A stretch of DNA of 64,000 nucleotides from Tubiluchus corallicola (GCA_030141605.1 JAQGDQ010000076.1:310001-374000), one strand, 5' to 3'; counted from the first letter of the stretch, positions 34,801-44,118 are shown. Notes: generated from the sequence alone by a model not told the origin. Numbers and translations are program-made.

Positions 34801-35463
34801 TTTAAACTACTTAGGATATGTTAAGGCTATTGGCACTATTATTATAGAGAAATTCTTTATAAATGGCTTCATAAGTTTAATAGAATGATACATATCATAT
34901 GCATGAAATACATAGTAATGTAGCTAGAACAAGTAAGAATGTAGCAAAGCTGTGCGTAAAGTACCAATAGACCAATAACTTGTCATTTTGCTAAGAGATC
35001 TTTCATGGCTCCTAAATCGAAAGGCCCTGGCCAAACTGCCGTGTGCTACCATGTCTTAAGACAGCCTTCCCCGCAGTTAATTATTCTAACAATAGTAAGA
35101 ATTGATTGTGCCGAACAACTGGACACTGATTATGAGCTGAACTATGACAGTCAACTCGTTTCCCAAAACTTGCAAATATTAAGTATTTTAATATGTTCTT
35201 TGTGCATTTGTGTATGTGCCTGAACTTTTGAAAGCTAACAAAGTGAATGTCTATAATTGTACAAAATGTTTTTGTTATTTTTAAAAAATAATGTCATTAT
35301 AATTATGATCATCATCACCTTCGTCCTTACAGATTTTATTGCTCATTTCTTTTGCTTTTGTCAGTAAACATTTTTGAAAGCTAGCAAAGTAAATGTTTTT
35401 AATTGTTCTATAAAGTGTTTTTTCTTATTTTTTCAGTGGCTGGAAGCATCTCTCTACTGTTAA
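5732..35463 (+). CDS. CAPN: Conventional calpain (Ca2+-dependent cysteine protease), 20 exons, complete
   Basis: Twenty exons join with consistent phases and GT/AG borders into 746 codons plus stop. Calpains are cytosolic Ca2+-activated cysteine proteases that cleave substrates at a few sites. Seen here: an N-terminal region (about residues 1-110), CysPc protease with the GDCW motif (Cys150), GHAYSVTA (His307) and RNPWGE (Asn335), a CBSW/C2-like domain (about 376-557), and a penta-EF-hand domain (about 577-746). The Cys-to-His spacing of 157 residues equals that of vertebrate conventional calpains as I recall them. The start is the ATG of exon 1 (5732), which is in phase with exon 2; the stop is in a 9-codon last exon ending WLEASLYC, matching the short hydrophobic WLQ-type tail of the family. 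A candidate AATAAA lies at 35857-35862. All key residues are present, so the gene looks functional. Paralog identity within the calpains is not resolved. Very long introns (up to about 4 kb) carry transposons. Confidence 0.96.
6163..6228. repeat. (TA)n(GA)n compound microsatellite, calpain intron 1
   Basis: About 36 bases of alternating TA run directly into about 30 bases of GA. It lies in the intron between exons 1 and 2; the rest of that intron (5780-7012) shows nothing recognisable. Confidence 0.9.
8140..8925. repeat. Minisatellite, unit about 143 bp with palindromic core, calpain intron 3
   Basis: Six diverged units recur at about 8172, 8312, 8455, 8597, 8714 and 8860 (mostly 141-146 bp apart, one shorter). 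Each contains a core near GAATTCAAGATGGCA, often preceded by CCATCTTGAATT so that the centre is the palindrome CCATCTTGAATTCAAGATGG. This is followed by a CACTTGATGCAGA block, a TTCTAGTATATTC block and a GACAATCCATTGCAAATTGG block. A further partial unit sits at 9350-9450. Open frames through the array are shadows. Confidence 0.85.
9350..9460. repeat. Detached seventh unit of the intron 3 minisatellite
   Basis: TTCTAGCATATCCATG, GACAATCCGTTGCAAATTGG and a TTTTTCGAATGATCAT block match the second half of the 143-bp unit. About 400 bp of unrelated sequence (8930-9330) separates it from the main array, suggesting an insertion or deletion after array formation. Confidence 0.7.
10233..20446 (+). 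CDS. CAPN: Calpain exons 4-9: CysPc catalytic core
   Basis: Exon 4 10233-10302 ([20 protein letters not shown]), exon 5 11595-11850 ([11 protein letters not shown] ... [11 protein letters not shown]), exon 6 13090-13258 ([20 protein letters not shown] ... GCSVD), exon 7 14311-14391 (GHAYSVTA), exon 8 18501-18598 ([20 protein letters not shown]), exon 9 20369-20446 ([14 protein letters not shown] ... GEFW). Phases are 0/1, 1/2, 2/0, 0/0, 0/2 and 2/2. The catalytic triad Cys150, His307, Asn335 and the flanking Trp337 are all present, so the protease should be active. The exon 6/7 junction replaces the usual SID-acidic loop by a somewhat different linker before GHAYSV. The P-superfamily element lies between exons 7 and 8; two MITEs lie between exons 8 and 9. 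Confidence 0.96.
10498..10730 (+). repeat. Possible SINE-like segment in calpain intron 4
   Basis: The stretch has the feel of a short interspersed element: a TGGTCTTGAGTTAGAGACT block that could be a decayed Pol III B box, and a tail of AAAATGAGCAACAGTAAATAAA type followed by T-rich sequence. No second clear copy was aligned within the window and no target duplication was found, so this is tentative. The rest of intron 4 (10303-11594) is unrecognised. Confidence 0.3.
11851..14310. other. Calpain introns 5 and 6: nothing recognised
   Basis: Intron 5 (11851-13089) and intron 6 (13259-14310) are AT-rich with no coding similarity. A segment near 13560-13720 is less AT-rich and could be an old SINE, but no boundaries are visible. 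Confidence 0.4.
15283..15345 (+). repeat. Left terminal inverted repeat of the P-type element
   Basis: 63 bp, begins CAAGGACTACTATACAACAG and ends GAAGGCGATC. It pairs with 17805-17867 at 57 of 63 positions. Preceded directly by the target duplication GTCTGCTG. Confidence 0.93.
15706..17485 (+). pseudogene. THAP-domain transposase of the P-type element, one frameshift
   Basis: Starting at the ATG at 15706 ([12 protein letters not shown]), the first 85-90 residues are a THAP zinc finger: C5 and C10, then C-x2-H in CEKHW, and a DPPSIF box corresponding to the AVPTIF motif. THAP domains bind the transposon ends. The frame continues open to about 16877 and then must shift by one base to continue as an open frame to the stop at 17485, including [15 protein letters not shown] and [12 protein letters not shown], which resemble the C-terminal conserved blocks of P-like transposases. 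The combined length is about 590 residues, shorter than the Drosophila P transposase (about 750). I could not place a clear DDE catalytic core or GTP-binding insert. An in-frame ATG 24 codons upstream exists, but the THAP domain normally starts at the protein N-terminus. Confidence 0.85.
17805..17867 (-). repeat. Right terminal inverted repeat of the P-type element
   Basis: Begins GATCGCCTCCGCTAGC on the plus strand and ends TATAGTAGTCCTTG; followed immediately by the second GTCTGCTG copy. Mismatches with the left arm are clustered in the inner half. Confidence 0.93.
17876..18500. other. Remainder of calpain intron 7
   Basis: AT-rich intron sequence after the P-type element, ending in a good acceptor (TTTGTTTTAG). 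Nothing recognised. Confidence 0.5.
19189..19599. mobile_element. MITE 1 (pogo/Tigger-like), calpain intron 8
   Basis: 21-bp terminal inverted repeats CACTCACATCTCGGTTTGCC and its near-complement at the right (two mismatches) are flanked on both sides by TA (19187-19188 and 19600-19601). Internal subterminal blocks (TCCGAATTTGCCG, GTCCG) also occur in inverted order. Length 411 bp and no transposase. TA duplication with a Tigger-style CGGTTTGCCG end suggests mobilisation by a Tc1/mariner-pogo transposase. Confidence 0.8.
19720..20226. mobile_element. MITE 2 (pogo/Tigger-like), calpain intron 8
   Basis: Starts CAGTGGCCGCCGCTTATT at 19720 and ends with the reverse complement at 20226; the arms match over about 26 bp with a single difference. 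Flanked by TA on both sides (19718-19719, 20227-20228). The subterminal motif TTAATATGGACA/TTATTGTGGACA recurs several times in both halves, a likely transposase-binding repeat. Length 507 bp; an antisense open frame inside is not recognisable as a transposase. Confidence 0.88.
20881..24492 (+). CDS. CAPN: Calpain exons 10-13: CBSW (C2-like) domain and linker
   Basis: Exon 10 20881-21044 ([20 protein letters not shown] ... GGCRNNR), exon 11 21597-21760 (ETFHTNPQF, acidic run DPDEDDEE, ends TIGFAIYE), exon 12 23520-23737 ([32 protein letters not shown]), exon 13 24453-24492 (short linker [13 protein letters not shown]). These are the signature blocks of calpain domain III, a beta-sandwich that helps couple Ca2+ and phospholipid binding to protease activation. 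The acidic loop in exon 11 corresponds to the electrostatic switch region of the family. Phases 2/1, 1/0, 0/2 and 2/0 match their neighbours. A MITE occupies most of the intron between exons 10 and 11. Confidence 0.95.
21081..21539. mobile_element. MITE 3 (TA-flanked), calpain intron 10
   Basis: The inverted ends are perfect over 23 bp, beginning CCGTATATACTCGCATATAA, with TA on both sides (21079-21080, 21540-21541). Internal copies of GGCTTATAT recur four times. Length 459 bp. It fills most of the 552-bp intron 10 yet leaves the donor and acceptor intact. Confidence 0.88.
21761..23519. other. Calpain intron 11: nothing recognised
   Basis: AT-rich intron with short chance frames on both strands and no recognisable domain, repeat or RNA. 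Confidence 0.4.
24496..24665. repeat. Short tandem repeat, unit about 50 bp, calpain intron 13
   Basis: Units of the type TTGAATCCCACA, GAGCTTGATT, TTTCACAGGGCATAG recur three to four times. A detached further unit is at about 25165-25215 (GGATCCCACAGATCTTGATT, then TCACAAGACGTAG). Confidence 0.65.
25600..26480 (+). pseudogene. Degenerate LINE (non-LTR retrotransposon) reverse-transcriptase fragment, calpain intron 13
   Basis: In shifting frames the plus strand encodes [19 protein letters not shown] and FAVCADDTV, matching RT blocks 4 (PQG) and 5 (YADD, here CADD). Farther on is LYLIYKCSIRP with CNLALLDRLQNCI, matching the LINE tail that follows the RT fingers. Several stops and frameshifts are present. 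Without a 5' half or 3' tail boundary it is an old truncated copy. Confidence 0.75.
26481..28618. other. Rest of calpain intron 13
   Basis: AT-rich. A stretch at about 27975-28045 on the minus strand has GTCGTGAGTTCAATTC, a fair Pol III B box, suggesting an old tRNA-derived SINE. Nothing else recognised. Confidence 0.35.
28619..35463 (+). CDS. CAPN: Calpain exons 14-20: penta-EF-hand domain
   Basis: Exons: 14 28619-28751 (AGDDMEI, EF1), 15 29821-29882 ([10 protein letters not shown]), 16 30490-30558 ([16 protein letters not shown], completing EF2), 17 31570-31648 (loop [12 protein letters not shown], a canonical 12-residue EF-hand, residues 665-676), 18 31990-32106 (INFDDFLLC), 19 32403-32446, 20 35437-35463 (WLEASLYC then TAA). 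Phases agree throughout. The small exon 16 was found by searching between exons 15 and 17 for the missing EF2 loop. EF3 is the best Ca2+ site; EF1 has the AxxDxE-type loop usual in calpains. The domain would also mediate dimerisation, as in conventional calpains. Confidence 0.94.
33330..33420 (+). repeat. Repeat copy A in calpain intron 19
   Basis: TTTTTATTGCTAATTTCTTT followed by GCTTTTTTTCAGTAAACG is closely repeated at 35330-35375. Both copies end in a good acceptor-like CAG followed by TAAAC. Confidence 0.6.
35224..35440 (+). repeat. Local duplication just upstream of calpain exon 20
   Basis: CTTTTGAAAGCTAACAAAGT at about 35224 recurs as TTTTTGAAAGCTAGCAAAGT at about 35371, each followed by an AAT-GT...TTAATTGT/TATAATTGT-type stretch. 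The second unit runs into the true acceptor of exon 20 (TTTTTTCAG at 35428-35436). Confidence 0.6.
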
Positions 35464-35856
35464 ACCTCTTTAACATAGAAGTGCTATAAAAAGATATCGA
35501 AATTCTTGTGACAAAGACCAAATGATTGCAGCAAGCTGTTGTAAATTGTCGTATCCAATAATTGCTCACTTTTTATGTTAGACTATTTACATACGTACAT
35601 GTTTTCATATATTTTAGAAGCTCAATCCTAATTCATAACTGCCAAATGTGTTATTGGGAATAAGAGGTTTCAGTTTCAACTTGAGCTGATCAGAAACGTT
35701 GTTGAACACTTAAGAATTCCATCTAGTTTTATATTTTCCCAACGTTTTTAGTAAAGATATTAATATTTGCTAGTCTGACTGTATACATTCAATATCTACA
35801 GGTATGAGATTGCGTGGTGTTCCTTATGATAGTAAATGGATATTATTCCTTAGGAT

Positions 35857-35862
35857 AATAAA
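35857..35862 (+). terminator. Candidate calpain polyadenylation signal
   Basis: AATAAA about 395 bp after the calpain stop. It is the first clear hexamer in the correct strand; usage is unproven. Confidence 0.4.
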
Positions 35863-38310
35863 TTTGCTACTTTTACAGTTGATAACTTTTTCATTTGTTT
35901 GCTTTGTTGCTGCTGAGAAATTGATTCATGCATGCAGGGACTGGCCAAATAAATATATGTTGCCTGCATAGTTGGTCATCACGATTTAAATTCAGAAATT
36001 AGCACAATGATTGCGGTAAAATGGGTATTAGTCTTATTACAAACGCATCTTATTACAAACCAATTTAATATAATAGAAGTTAAATTCAAAAAGTTATGAA
36101 ATTCAGACGTATGAACATTAAGCGGAGCGGCATGCTGCAGAACAATACTACTGTAGGTCCCACAAGTAGACACCCATGTTTTCTGTAAAACCACAACCAA
36201 GCCCTATGTTCGGTATTGTGCGAAAATATGTAACACCTAATTAACAACGATTATGGCAAAACGACTCCAGAACAGGCTTGGCCTATTGTGAGCAGGTGTT
36301 ATAACGAGGTTAGCCTCACCCTGTGTTAGGCAACGGAAATATTCATTAGGGTAGCTTGCGTTAATAAATTTGCTCCAATGTGATTTTACTACATGTATAA
36401 TGTAATTTAATATTGTTCTAAGTCTACTTCAGTGTAATTTTAATTACTGTGGCTTTAACTTGCATTCTATTTTAAGGTGATTTTATACTAAGCAATGTGG
36501 TTTTCAATTGCATTCTATTTTTAATTAGATTGTTTTTAACTAACATGGTTTTAGTATGACTTTATAAATCATGCTTCTCAAGCTGAGATTAATAAATGAT
36601 GGATGTTTCTGATGTGATGTGGATCGTGGTAAATTTAATTTAAGTTAATTTAAACTTAGTAACGTAAAACTATTCTGCGTTATTGTCTACAGCCCGCCTA
36701 TGCTCATCCCGAGTACGTATAATGCAACAGCTCAGCAGTGTGCTTAACCGCCGCAAGAGCTACCTAGCGGTGAACAAACGCCGCTTTTGTTATCAGTTAA
36801 TCATGTAGTGGCCGGTTTCACCGTGCACGATATTCTTTCATAACTATGGTTTGTCACAGTGGCTATAGGTGCCTATGCCAACTCTGACCTTCATTTTAGT
36901 GGCCTAGAACTGTCCCCTGCACAAATGTCATGCCGTAAACAAAACAGAGAGGATTGTTCATATTCAGGAAAGATTGGTAACGTAAGGCAAAACTAAAAAT
37001 CTTACGCTTACATAATTAGCTATACTAACACCCGAAATGAATATTGTTTCGTAGGCGCAGAATTTTTGAAAACAATATTGTTTAGTAAGCACCTGTCTAT
37101 ATGCTCTTCGATCGAAATATAAAATAATGGAAAAGAAATGACGTAAACAAAAAGTAAAGATTAATGTAAATATTTTGATGTACACTCGCGAAATCAAGAC
37201 CACAGACAATTTCTCCAGTATCGCGTAAGACTTGCTTTGAGACTGCGTTTGAATCAAACGATTGTGATCATGTCTCGAGCAAAGCAGTATTTATACAAGA
37301 GCTGGCTGTGTATGTGAATTCGTGTGTTACAATTTTATGAAAATTGTACTTTTGTACCACAAATGAATTCAAAACCTATATACATTATAGCCGAAAAACA
37401 ATGAAAATGCAAATGTGAAATTGCTCTGTTACTTTCATAGGCTGCAATTTAAACTTACTAAACGTATTCACTGTACCCGCCTGCAAACATACTTTCGCCT
37501 TTCGAAGAATATAGATCTGCAGTAGATATTGGATGTCCCCAGTGCATGGATTATTGATACCAGGATTTCCATGGATCCTGTATAAGCATGTAAATTATCC
37601 TGTTGTCAAAAAAGACTTCAGTCCAGGAAGTATCACAATGTGTGGCTAGGTGATTGTTGTAAAGTGGGTATCAGTCTCATTACAAACGTATTTGATATGG
37701 CGACACAAGTCGTTTGAAGTTCTAAAAAGGTATGGAAAGCTGTGTATACTATGAGTACGGTTGAAGAGACCTGGGAGTTGCCAATTTGGGGTGGGGGCCT
37801 ACCCCTATTTTGGGGATCAGGAGGATGGTTCAATGTGCTTTTAAATACACACGAAAAAAAACGCTGCACTTCTATCATTTTACATTTTATTTTAGTTTTC
37901 AGACGTGGGACTATCTTTCCCACAAGAGGCCTTTTGCATTTTCTTGTGGTGTACTTTGATCTAAAATTGCAATTTTTTTCTCAAATTAATAGCTAGCCCG
38001 TATCTTACAAAACTTGGTTAAACAATGTCACAATGACGATGAGGATAATGATAACAATGACGACAACAACAATACCCGTGTCGGCTGCAGCGGCAGAAAC
38101 AATAGTAACGACAACGGTGATGACGACCATATCATCATTAGCAGCAGCAATAACAACAACAAACATTAAATAGCAATGTGAAATCTGGAATTTTGTAACA
38201 ATACTAGAGCAGAAAAAAACTACTTTCTTTATTCACATTCACGAGAATTCAAGAAGAATTATAATTGATAGAATGAGAGTTAGACGTGCAGCAGAGATAT
38301 TGCATTTCTA
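35863..38310. other. Spacer between calpain and GPCR; two related direct repeats
   Basis: No gene recognised. A block with TGGGTATTAGTCTTATTACA at about 36017-36050 recurs as TGGGTATCAGTCTCATTACA at about 37666-37690, with weaker similarity on both sides. A less AT-rich patch lies at 36660-36930. A trinucleotide-rich stretch (GAT/AAC types) lies at 38036-38165. Confidence 0.45.
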
Positions 38311-38316
38311 TTTATT
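38311..38316 (-). terminator. Candidate GPCR polyadenylation signal
   Basis: TTTATT on the plus strand (AATAAA on the minus strand) 45 bp beyond the GPCR stop; a second copy lies at about 38227-38232. Confidence 0.4.
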
Positions 38317-38360
38317 TGACAGACGTTACATATAATAGGAACATAACACCCACAGTTGTC

Positions 38361-39345
38361 TTATGACCTCGTTGTAGTAGAAGCGGCGATTAAGGAGATA
38401 TTTGTGCTTGCTTCCTCTATTTTAATGATATTCATCCGACAAAGAAGTTTTTTGAAACAACTGCGAAATTCCTTGTTCAGTAGCGCATACACAACGGGAT
38501 TCACCAGCGAGTTTGCACTTACTCCCAATATTCGAACCTTATCCCAAATTTCGTACTCTTGTGACACTGACCACCATCATGTGTAAAACGTTGGGCATGA
38601 TAAACAGCATAGAGAGTCCAATCGTTACTGCTGACATCTTGGCAGCCTTTATTTGTCCAACGATAGACAACGAATTCTTCAGGTGTGCTCCAATGCTGTG
38701 AACTCTATTCATGTGCCCTTTTGCTGCTAGGACGATCTTTGTGTAAGCGTATGCCATAAAACTGAGTGCAATGACGTAGTGCATTGGAAAGAAGACCATA
38801 AACCAGGGCCAACAAAGGAGATCGCCAAGACGAGGTAATCCAGGAGTCCAGTTGAAGAATATCTGAACCGCAGTTAAAGAAGCCAAAACCAAGGAATATG
38901 TAACCGAAAGCAGGACAAACACTATGAATCTTCTTGCGGTTGTGTACTGCTTGTAATTAATAGGGTTAGTTATAGCCACATAGCGATCATAGGTAACAGC
39001 GGTAAGAAAAATCAAGCTACAACTGCAAAAGAAAATAGTGCAAAACAGTAACGTGGAACACTGCGCTCGTGATGGCTGAGGATTAACAGTGACACTAATT
39101 AAAAAAATTGGTAACATAACGCCCCACAGTAAATCAGTCACTCCTAAAGTAGCCAGGAGTTTTATGTGAAAGGTCTGCAGGCATTGGTATTTGTGCACAG
39201 CGATGACAACTAATGCGTTTAGAAACACGGTCAGCGCCCTCACGAGGATAGTCAACACGAATACGCAGACATCATACAAGGTTTCCAGTCTACCAAATTC
39301 ATACTGTTCACTGTTGCTGAAATTTGCTGGTGTTGTCATATTCAT
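38361..39345 (-). CDS. Class A (rhodopsin-like) GPCR, single exon, one frameshift before TM7
   Basis: From the ATG at 39345 (MNMTTPANFSNSEQ, with N-glycosylation sequons NMT and NFS) the minus strand encodes six membrane segments: Asn43 in TM1 (LNALVV), Asp71 in TM2 (TDLLWG), Cys96 at the top of TM3, the DRY motif at 120-122, and a CWPWF second loop. The frame stops at 38539, but after a one-base shift near 38568 it continues as SQEYEIWDKVRILG, then NSLVNPVVYALLNKEFR, the NPxxY motif of TM7 plus helix 8, to a stop at 38361. The total would be about 327 residues, normal for the family. TM6 lacks the usual CWxP. The ligand is unknown. The single lesion could be a sequencing error or recent pseudogenisation. 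AATAAA is available downstream at 38316-38311. Confidence 0.88.
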
Positions 39346-40300
39346 TTAGAAGGCGTCAATGCTTTATGTTTCTACTAGAACTGCTAATTGTGGTGTTTTT
39401 AAACTAGACTATTTAAAGTACAAAGCATCTTGTGCTTTGCAGGACAGACACATTCAAATCATATAGCGCATGCGCCAGGATAATCTTTTTTCTTTAAATC
39501 ATTAAGTTTTATAACTGGGATTAGTCTACAATTCTCTTATAGATTTTTTCAATGTCTTAGAAGCTGCTTCAGTGACACTAAGCGCACAAAAAGCTGTGTA
39601 ATTCTTTGCATAAGTCGTTTCGCGAAAGTCTTACAAGGAGCTAATTGCATAAACGGTTTACAGCTTAATTTTGCTGTAAGCTCGTTATAAGCGCGTCAAC
39701 GCAACACAGCAAAATCTTTCACAAAACGAAAGTTTATCAAGTTATCAAGTTATGAACAATAATTGTTGACAATAATTGTGTTTCTAATGGAAAATCATTG
39801 TGTAGTTTAATTTACAAGTTGAGAAACTAATTACTAAATTTCTTTGTGCAGTCAAGCACATCAATGCGACTACAAGAATATGTATAATTGTACATGTGTA
39901 TATATAGAATTATAGATAATGTATGGTATCGGTAATATAGGAAAAACAATCTCCATTGACTGTTATCTCGCCAGGTATCAAATTGGTGGTGTTAGTGAAA
40001 AAAAACATTAAGGACCATGCGAAGAACGAATGTAATCTAATAATATAAGTCATCTGGAAACGAGACATAAATGGTATAGTTCTTTCCTTCTTACGTGTAA
40101 ATTATCAGAGAGGGGCTAGCTACTCTCGTCCGAAGCATAGAGAAAGAGTACTTTGATTCGCCAACTTTACCGCTCTGTAAAGTAAAAACTGCCAGTGAAT
40201 AAATACTTACTTCGTATTGTGATATTCTATTTCTCTAAGATATGCATATTTAAATACATCATTTGATGATCGCCTCATTTAATCTGTGATCATCAGTATA
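39346..40300. other. GPCR upstream region, no gene seen
   Basis: AT-rich with no recognisable exon. The GPCR promoter must lie here, but no core element is evident. Confidence 0.4.
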
Positions 40301-40304
40301 TTTC

Positions 40305-40505
40305 TAATATTATTGACTCAGTAATTGTATCGATGATTAAAGAGAATTCATTAGATATTACAGACTGCGGGAATTACATGCCTATTGCGTTATCTACAGT
40401 ATTCAGTAAATTTTAGAGCGTGTCATTGTTAATAGATTGTCAGATACTGAATTGCAATTTGGATTTAAGAAAGGTCGTAGCACAGATCTTCGCTAAATAT
40501 TGTAA
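40305..40505 (+). pseudogene. LINE reverse-transcriptase N-terminal scrap
   Basis: The plus strand encodes DITDCGNYMPIALSTVFSKF and, after a stop and a shift, ERVIVNRLSDTELQ followed by FGFKKGRSTDL. These are RT blocks 1-2 of LINE elements (NYRPIALS, QFGFKKGRST). The piece is about 200 bp and ends abruptly; it is not continuous with the other LINE scraps. Confidence 0.75.
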
Positions 40506-40611
40506 GCTAAAACATAATATACATTTTCTGGTTTTTAATTTATTTTATTTTTTTTCGATGCAGGTATAAAATAAGCGTGCATTTATGAGTAAAATATCTA
40601 TTCATTCTCTC

Positions 40612-40666
40612 CTCTTTCTCTCTCTTTCGCTCTCTCACTTCCTCCTCCCCCTTTCACTTTTGTCTC

Positions 40667-40715
<49 letters not shown>

Positions 40716-40755
40716 CCTCTTTCTCTCCCTCCTTCTTTCTCTTTTACTCTCTCAG
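40612..40755. repeat. CT-rich microsatellite
   Basis: (CT)n with CCTCC and TTT interruptions. Confidence 0.85.
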
Positions 40756-41212
40756 TGAATTACGAAAACGCAGTAATTAAATAAATATAGAATATTACAC
40801 TAGGTTGTTGTTTGAGCAAACATAAAACAGAAGGTGTGAGTTATTTATCTGAAGCATCTAACTGAACGAATTATAATCTAAACATGTAAGGAATACAAAA
40901 CGAAACTAAAACAAAGGGAGGTGATGTTAGTCACGTATTAATTATTAATTAGTTTGGTATGCAGCATCAGCGTCTTAATTTTCATGAAATTTCTGCTTAT
41001 GGCTCCGCAAAAGTTGATATCTATGCTGAACTAGCGAAACGCTTGAGCTTTTAGGACTATATGTTATTGTTATTAAATCTGCTGAAACCTCTCTGTAAAA
41101 ACAACGACTTTTAATAAGTCTCACATCAATTTTAAGCAAAATGAGGAAAAAGTAATGCGTTATTGAAACAGTCAGCTCCTCAACAATGGCACCTTTGTGG
41201 TGTATACGTCCC

Positions 41213-41367
<155 letters not shown>

Positions 41368-41559
41368 TTGATGGTTTATTTTTCGAATCGGGACCACCGG
41401 GAGGATAATGTATTATGAATTTTACATGTAAGTCATATCTCTTAGCCCATTATCATCCGAGAGCAATAAACAAAAACTATGTAGAATGTCTGTGCATTAT
41501 TGATCCTTGGTAGACAGACTAAGAGCATTTATTATAGTTTTAACTTTGTGGAAAATATT

Positions 41560-41830
41560 TTGAATGGTTTCGATGTGATGCTGTTGGTATTGATGGTGTA
41601 GGTGTCGTCATCATCGTCAACAACATCATGATCACCATGTGATGCTGTGGGTGTGGTGAGCGTGCTGTGGATGGTGTGCTGTGGGGTTTGTGCTGTGGAT
41701 GGTGTGGTATTGATGGCGTGGTGTGGTGGGTTGTGGGTGATGTGCTATGGTGCGAGTGGTGTGTTGTGAGTAGGGTGGTTGGTGGTTATATGGTAGGGTG
41801 TGTGTGTGGTGTGGTGTGGGTTGTTTTTAT
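41560..41830. repeat. GTG/GGT-rich low-complexity tract
   Basis: Strong strand asymmetry: TGGTGTGG, GTGTGGTG and GATGGTGTG-type words dominate the plus strand. No exact period. G-run spacing could allow weak quadruplexes. Confidence 0.6.
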
Positions 41831-42595
41831 TGTGAGTTTATGCGCAAAATTCTTTTTGCGGGTTTTGGCTAGTCTATATATTAATTTCGCTGGTTTCCGG
41901 ATTTACATATATATGTATATATATTCGATTCGAAGCTGTAGCTCCAACGACAGCACCATTTGCGGCGATTTATATGTCAAACGAAAGGTCTCGATCTAGT
42001 GTCGTCTCATTGGGGGTTTACTTTTTGGAAACAGGTCCACAGCGAGGAACGGGGAGCAAAAAACCCCCAAAAATGGTCATTTTCGGTCGGTAATAAAATT
42101 TATACTTCTTATTCTGGAGAACGGGAAAGGGCCGTGGGTGGTTTCCCGCAACGGGCGGTTTCCTGGACCCAACGCCGGATTTTTTCCAATTATTTACCAA
42201 ACAACCTATAGAACAATCGTTCTAGCAGCACCTGATGGGGCTCTTGGAAAGAAGTATATATAGCTCTTTAGAAAGAGGAGGAACAGTACTACAACGTGGC
42301 CTGAGTTTCGTTTGAACGCACTTCCACCAGGAGGAGCAGCGACTAGTTGATTAGAGGTTCCATTTTGGGCGGTTCTCGCTTAGTAGCTACAGTGACGCTT
42401 ACATTGTTCTGACGCCATTCAATTATACTCTGCCTATAACTTTCATTCAGTAAAAGCTGCTACTGGCTCTGCATTATGCAAATAAATGAACACCAAGTAG
42501 GATGTTCGCGCATTATTGATTATAAGTGGATTTATATGCGAATTTTTTGCGGAGCGTTTGCTAGTATATTATTGACGCTGGAAATAGGGCAACCC
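41831..42595. other. Segment bounded by related direct repeats
   Basis: TTATGCGCAAAATTCTTTTT at about 41837, continuing into TTTTGGCTAGTCTATATATT, recurs as TATATGCGAATTTTTTGCGG at about 42534, then GTTTGCTAGTATATTATTGA. The two copies are about 700 bp apart in the same orientation and enclose a less AT-rich interval. It could be a non-autonomous element or a duplication; no terminal structure or target duplication was found. Confidence 0.4.
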
Positions 42596-43008
42596 CTGTA
42601 AACATTTTAACTTAGTTCAAGTGGATATGCTTGTCTTTACGATGGAGTCTTCTTCTAACGAGCAACACGAGGAAATCTAATTTCACTCAAAACAGATAAT
42701 AGCAGCTGCATTATATAAAAACTTTGAGGTAATAGAATAGAATTTATCGAGGCACTAGAAATGTGAGACTTAATAAGATTAGTCAAAATCGCGTTGACAA
42801 ACTAGAAATAGACGATCTCAGGAAATCGAAGAAAACAAGCTTTGCTTAGATTATGCCTAAGTTTTTTACTAAATGATTTAATAAAAGGAGCTCACAAAAC
42901 AACTTTGTTTATAAAACAATATTGTTTTTACGTAAAATATATGCTGATGCTAAACCAAACGTTTAGGTTTATTTTGTTTGTATATTGTATTGTATTTATC
43001 AATAGCCA

Positions 43009-43178
<170 letters not shown>

Positions 43179-44118
43179 TCTAGATTTTAGATGAGCATAA
43201 TTATTATTATAAGTAGGCATATGCACATGACAGTGGGCATGTATAGGCTTAGTTGATTTTCCATACATGCATGGCAGACGATCCGACTATCTAAATCTAA
43301 AGCATAAGCTCGTTATGAGACGAATTTAGAATTACCCAAAGACCTAAAATAAGACTAATGCTAGTGTTCAGTTAGTAAGTAGATTAAAAATATTTAGTAA
43401 ATGGATTAAAAATATAAAATTGGGCAACTTCTAAAGACAGAAAACCCAGGAGAAAACTAGCTTGGTAAAATTTAGAATTGAACCTGCATCAAAAAACTTG
43501 AGTTTTGTAGTCAAATATTCGACTATGTCCAATAGAAAGGCAATATTTACCTTTTAAGCAGCCACGAACGTCTTTTGAAATTAATGGCGAATTAGACGAT
43601 TTGCCTAATAATCTGAAATTGCTATAGCAGTGGGGCTGTGAGAGGTGTATGCGACTTCAGTGGTGAACTAAAAAACTCAAACTCATTTTGTCAGTTCGAA
43701 AACTGCGACAGGTGTTTGCGACGTTAGTGGCAAACTAAAAAATCCTGAAAACGATGTGACACTGGGCTATAAAAAGTACGACATTAACTGTGAATTAAAC
43801 CTGGCTCTGTTATCGAAAATGGTCGATGTGAAATAGCAGATATTTTTGTTTAGCGTCAACAATTTGAAAGGCAAACTTCATGTTTATTATTAGCTTACAT
43901 ACTGTCTTATTAGCCAATATTGTAACAAGTAAACTGAAAGAATGTTACATGGTCAACGATTCACCAATGATTATATACTTTCAACCATCAGTCACGTAGT
44001 TCCTTATATAACAGTTTTCCTGTTTTTTTCTCGTATTAGTTTTTGTCTAATGTGTCTAATTTTAGTCCAATACGGTTGTCGTGTTTTTGTATTTTTCATT
44101 GTTTTGTTCAAGGTATCT

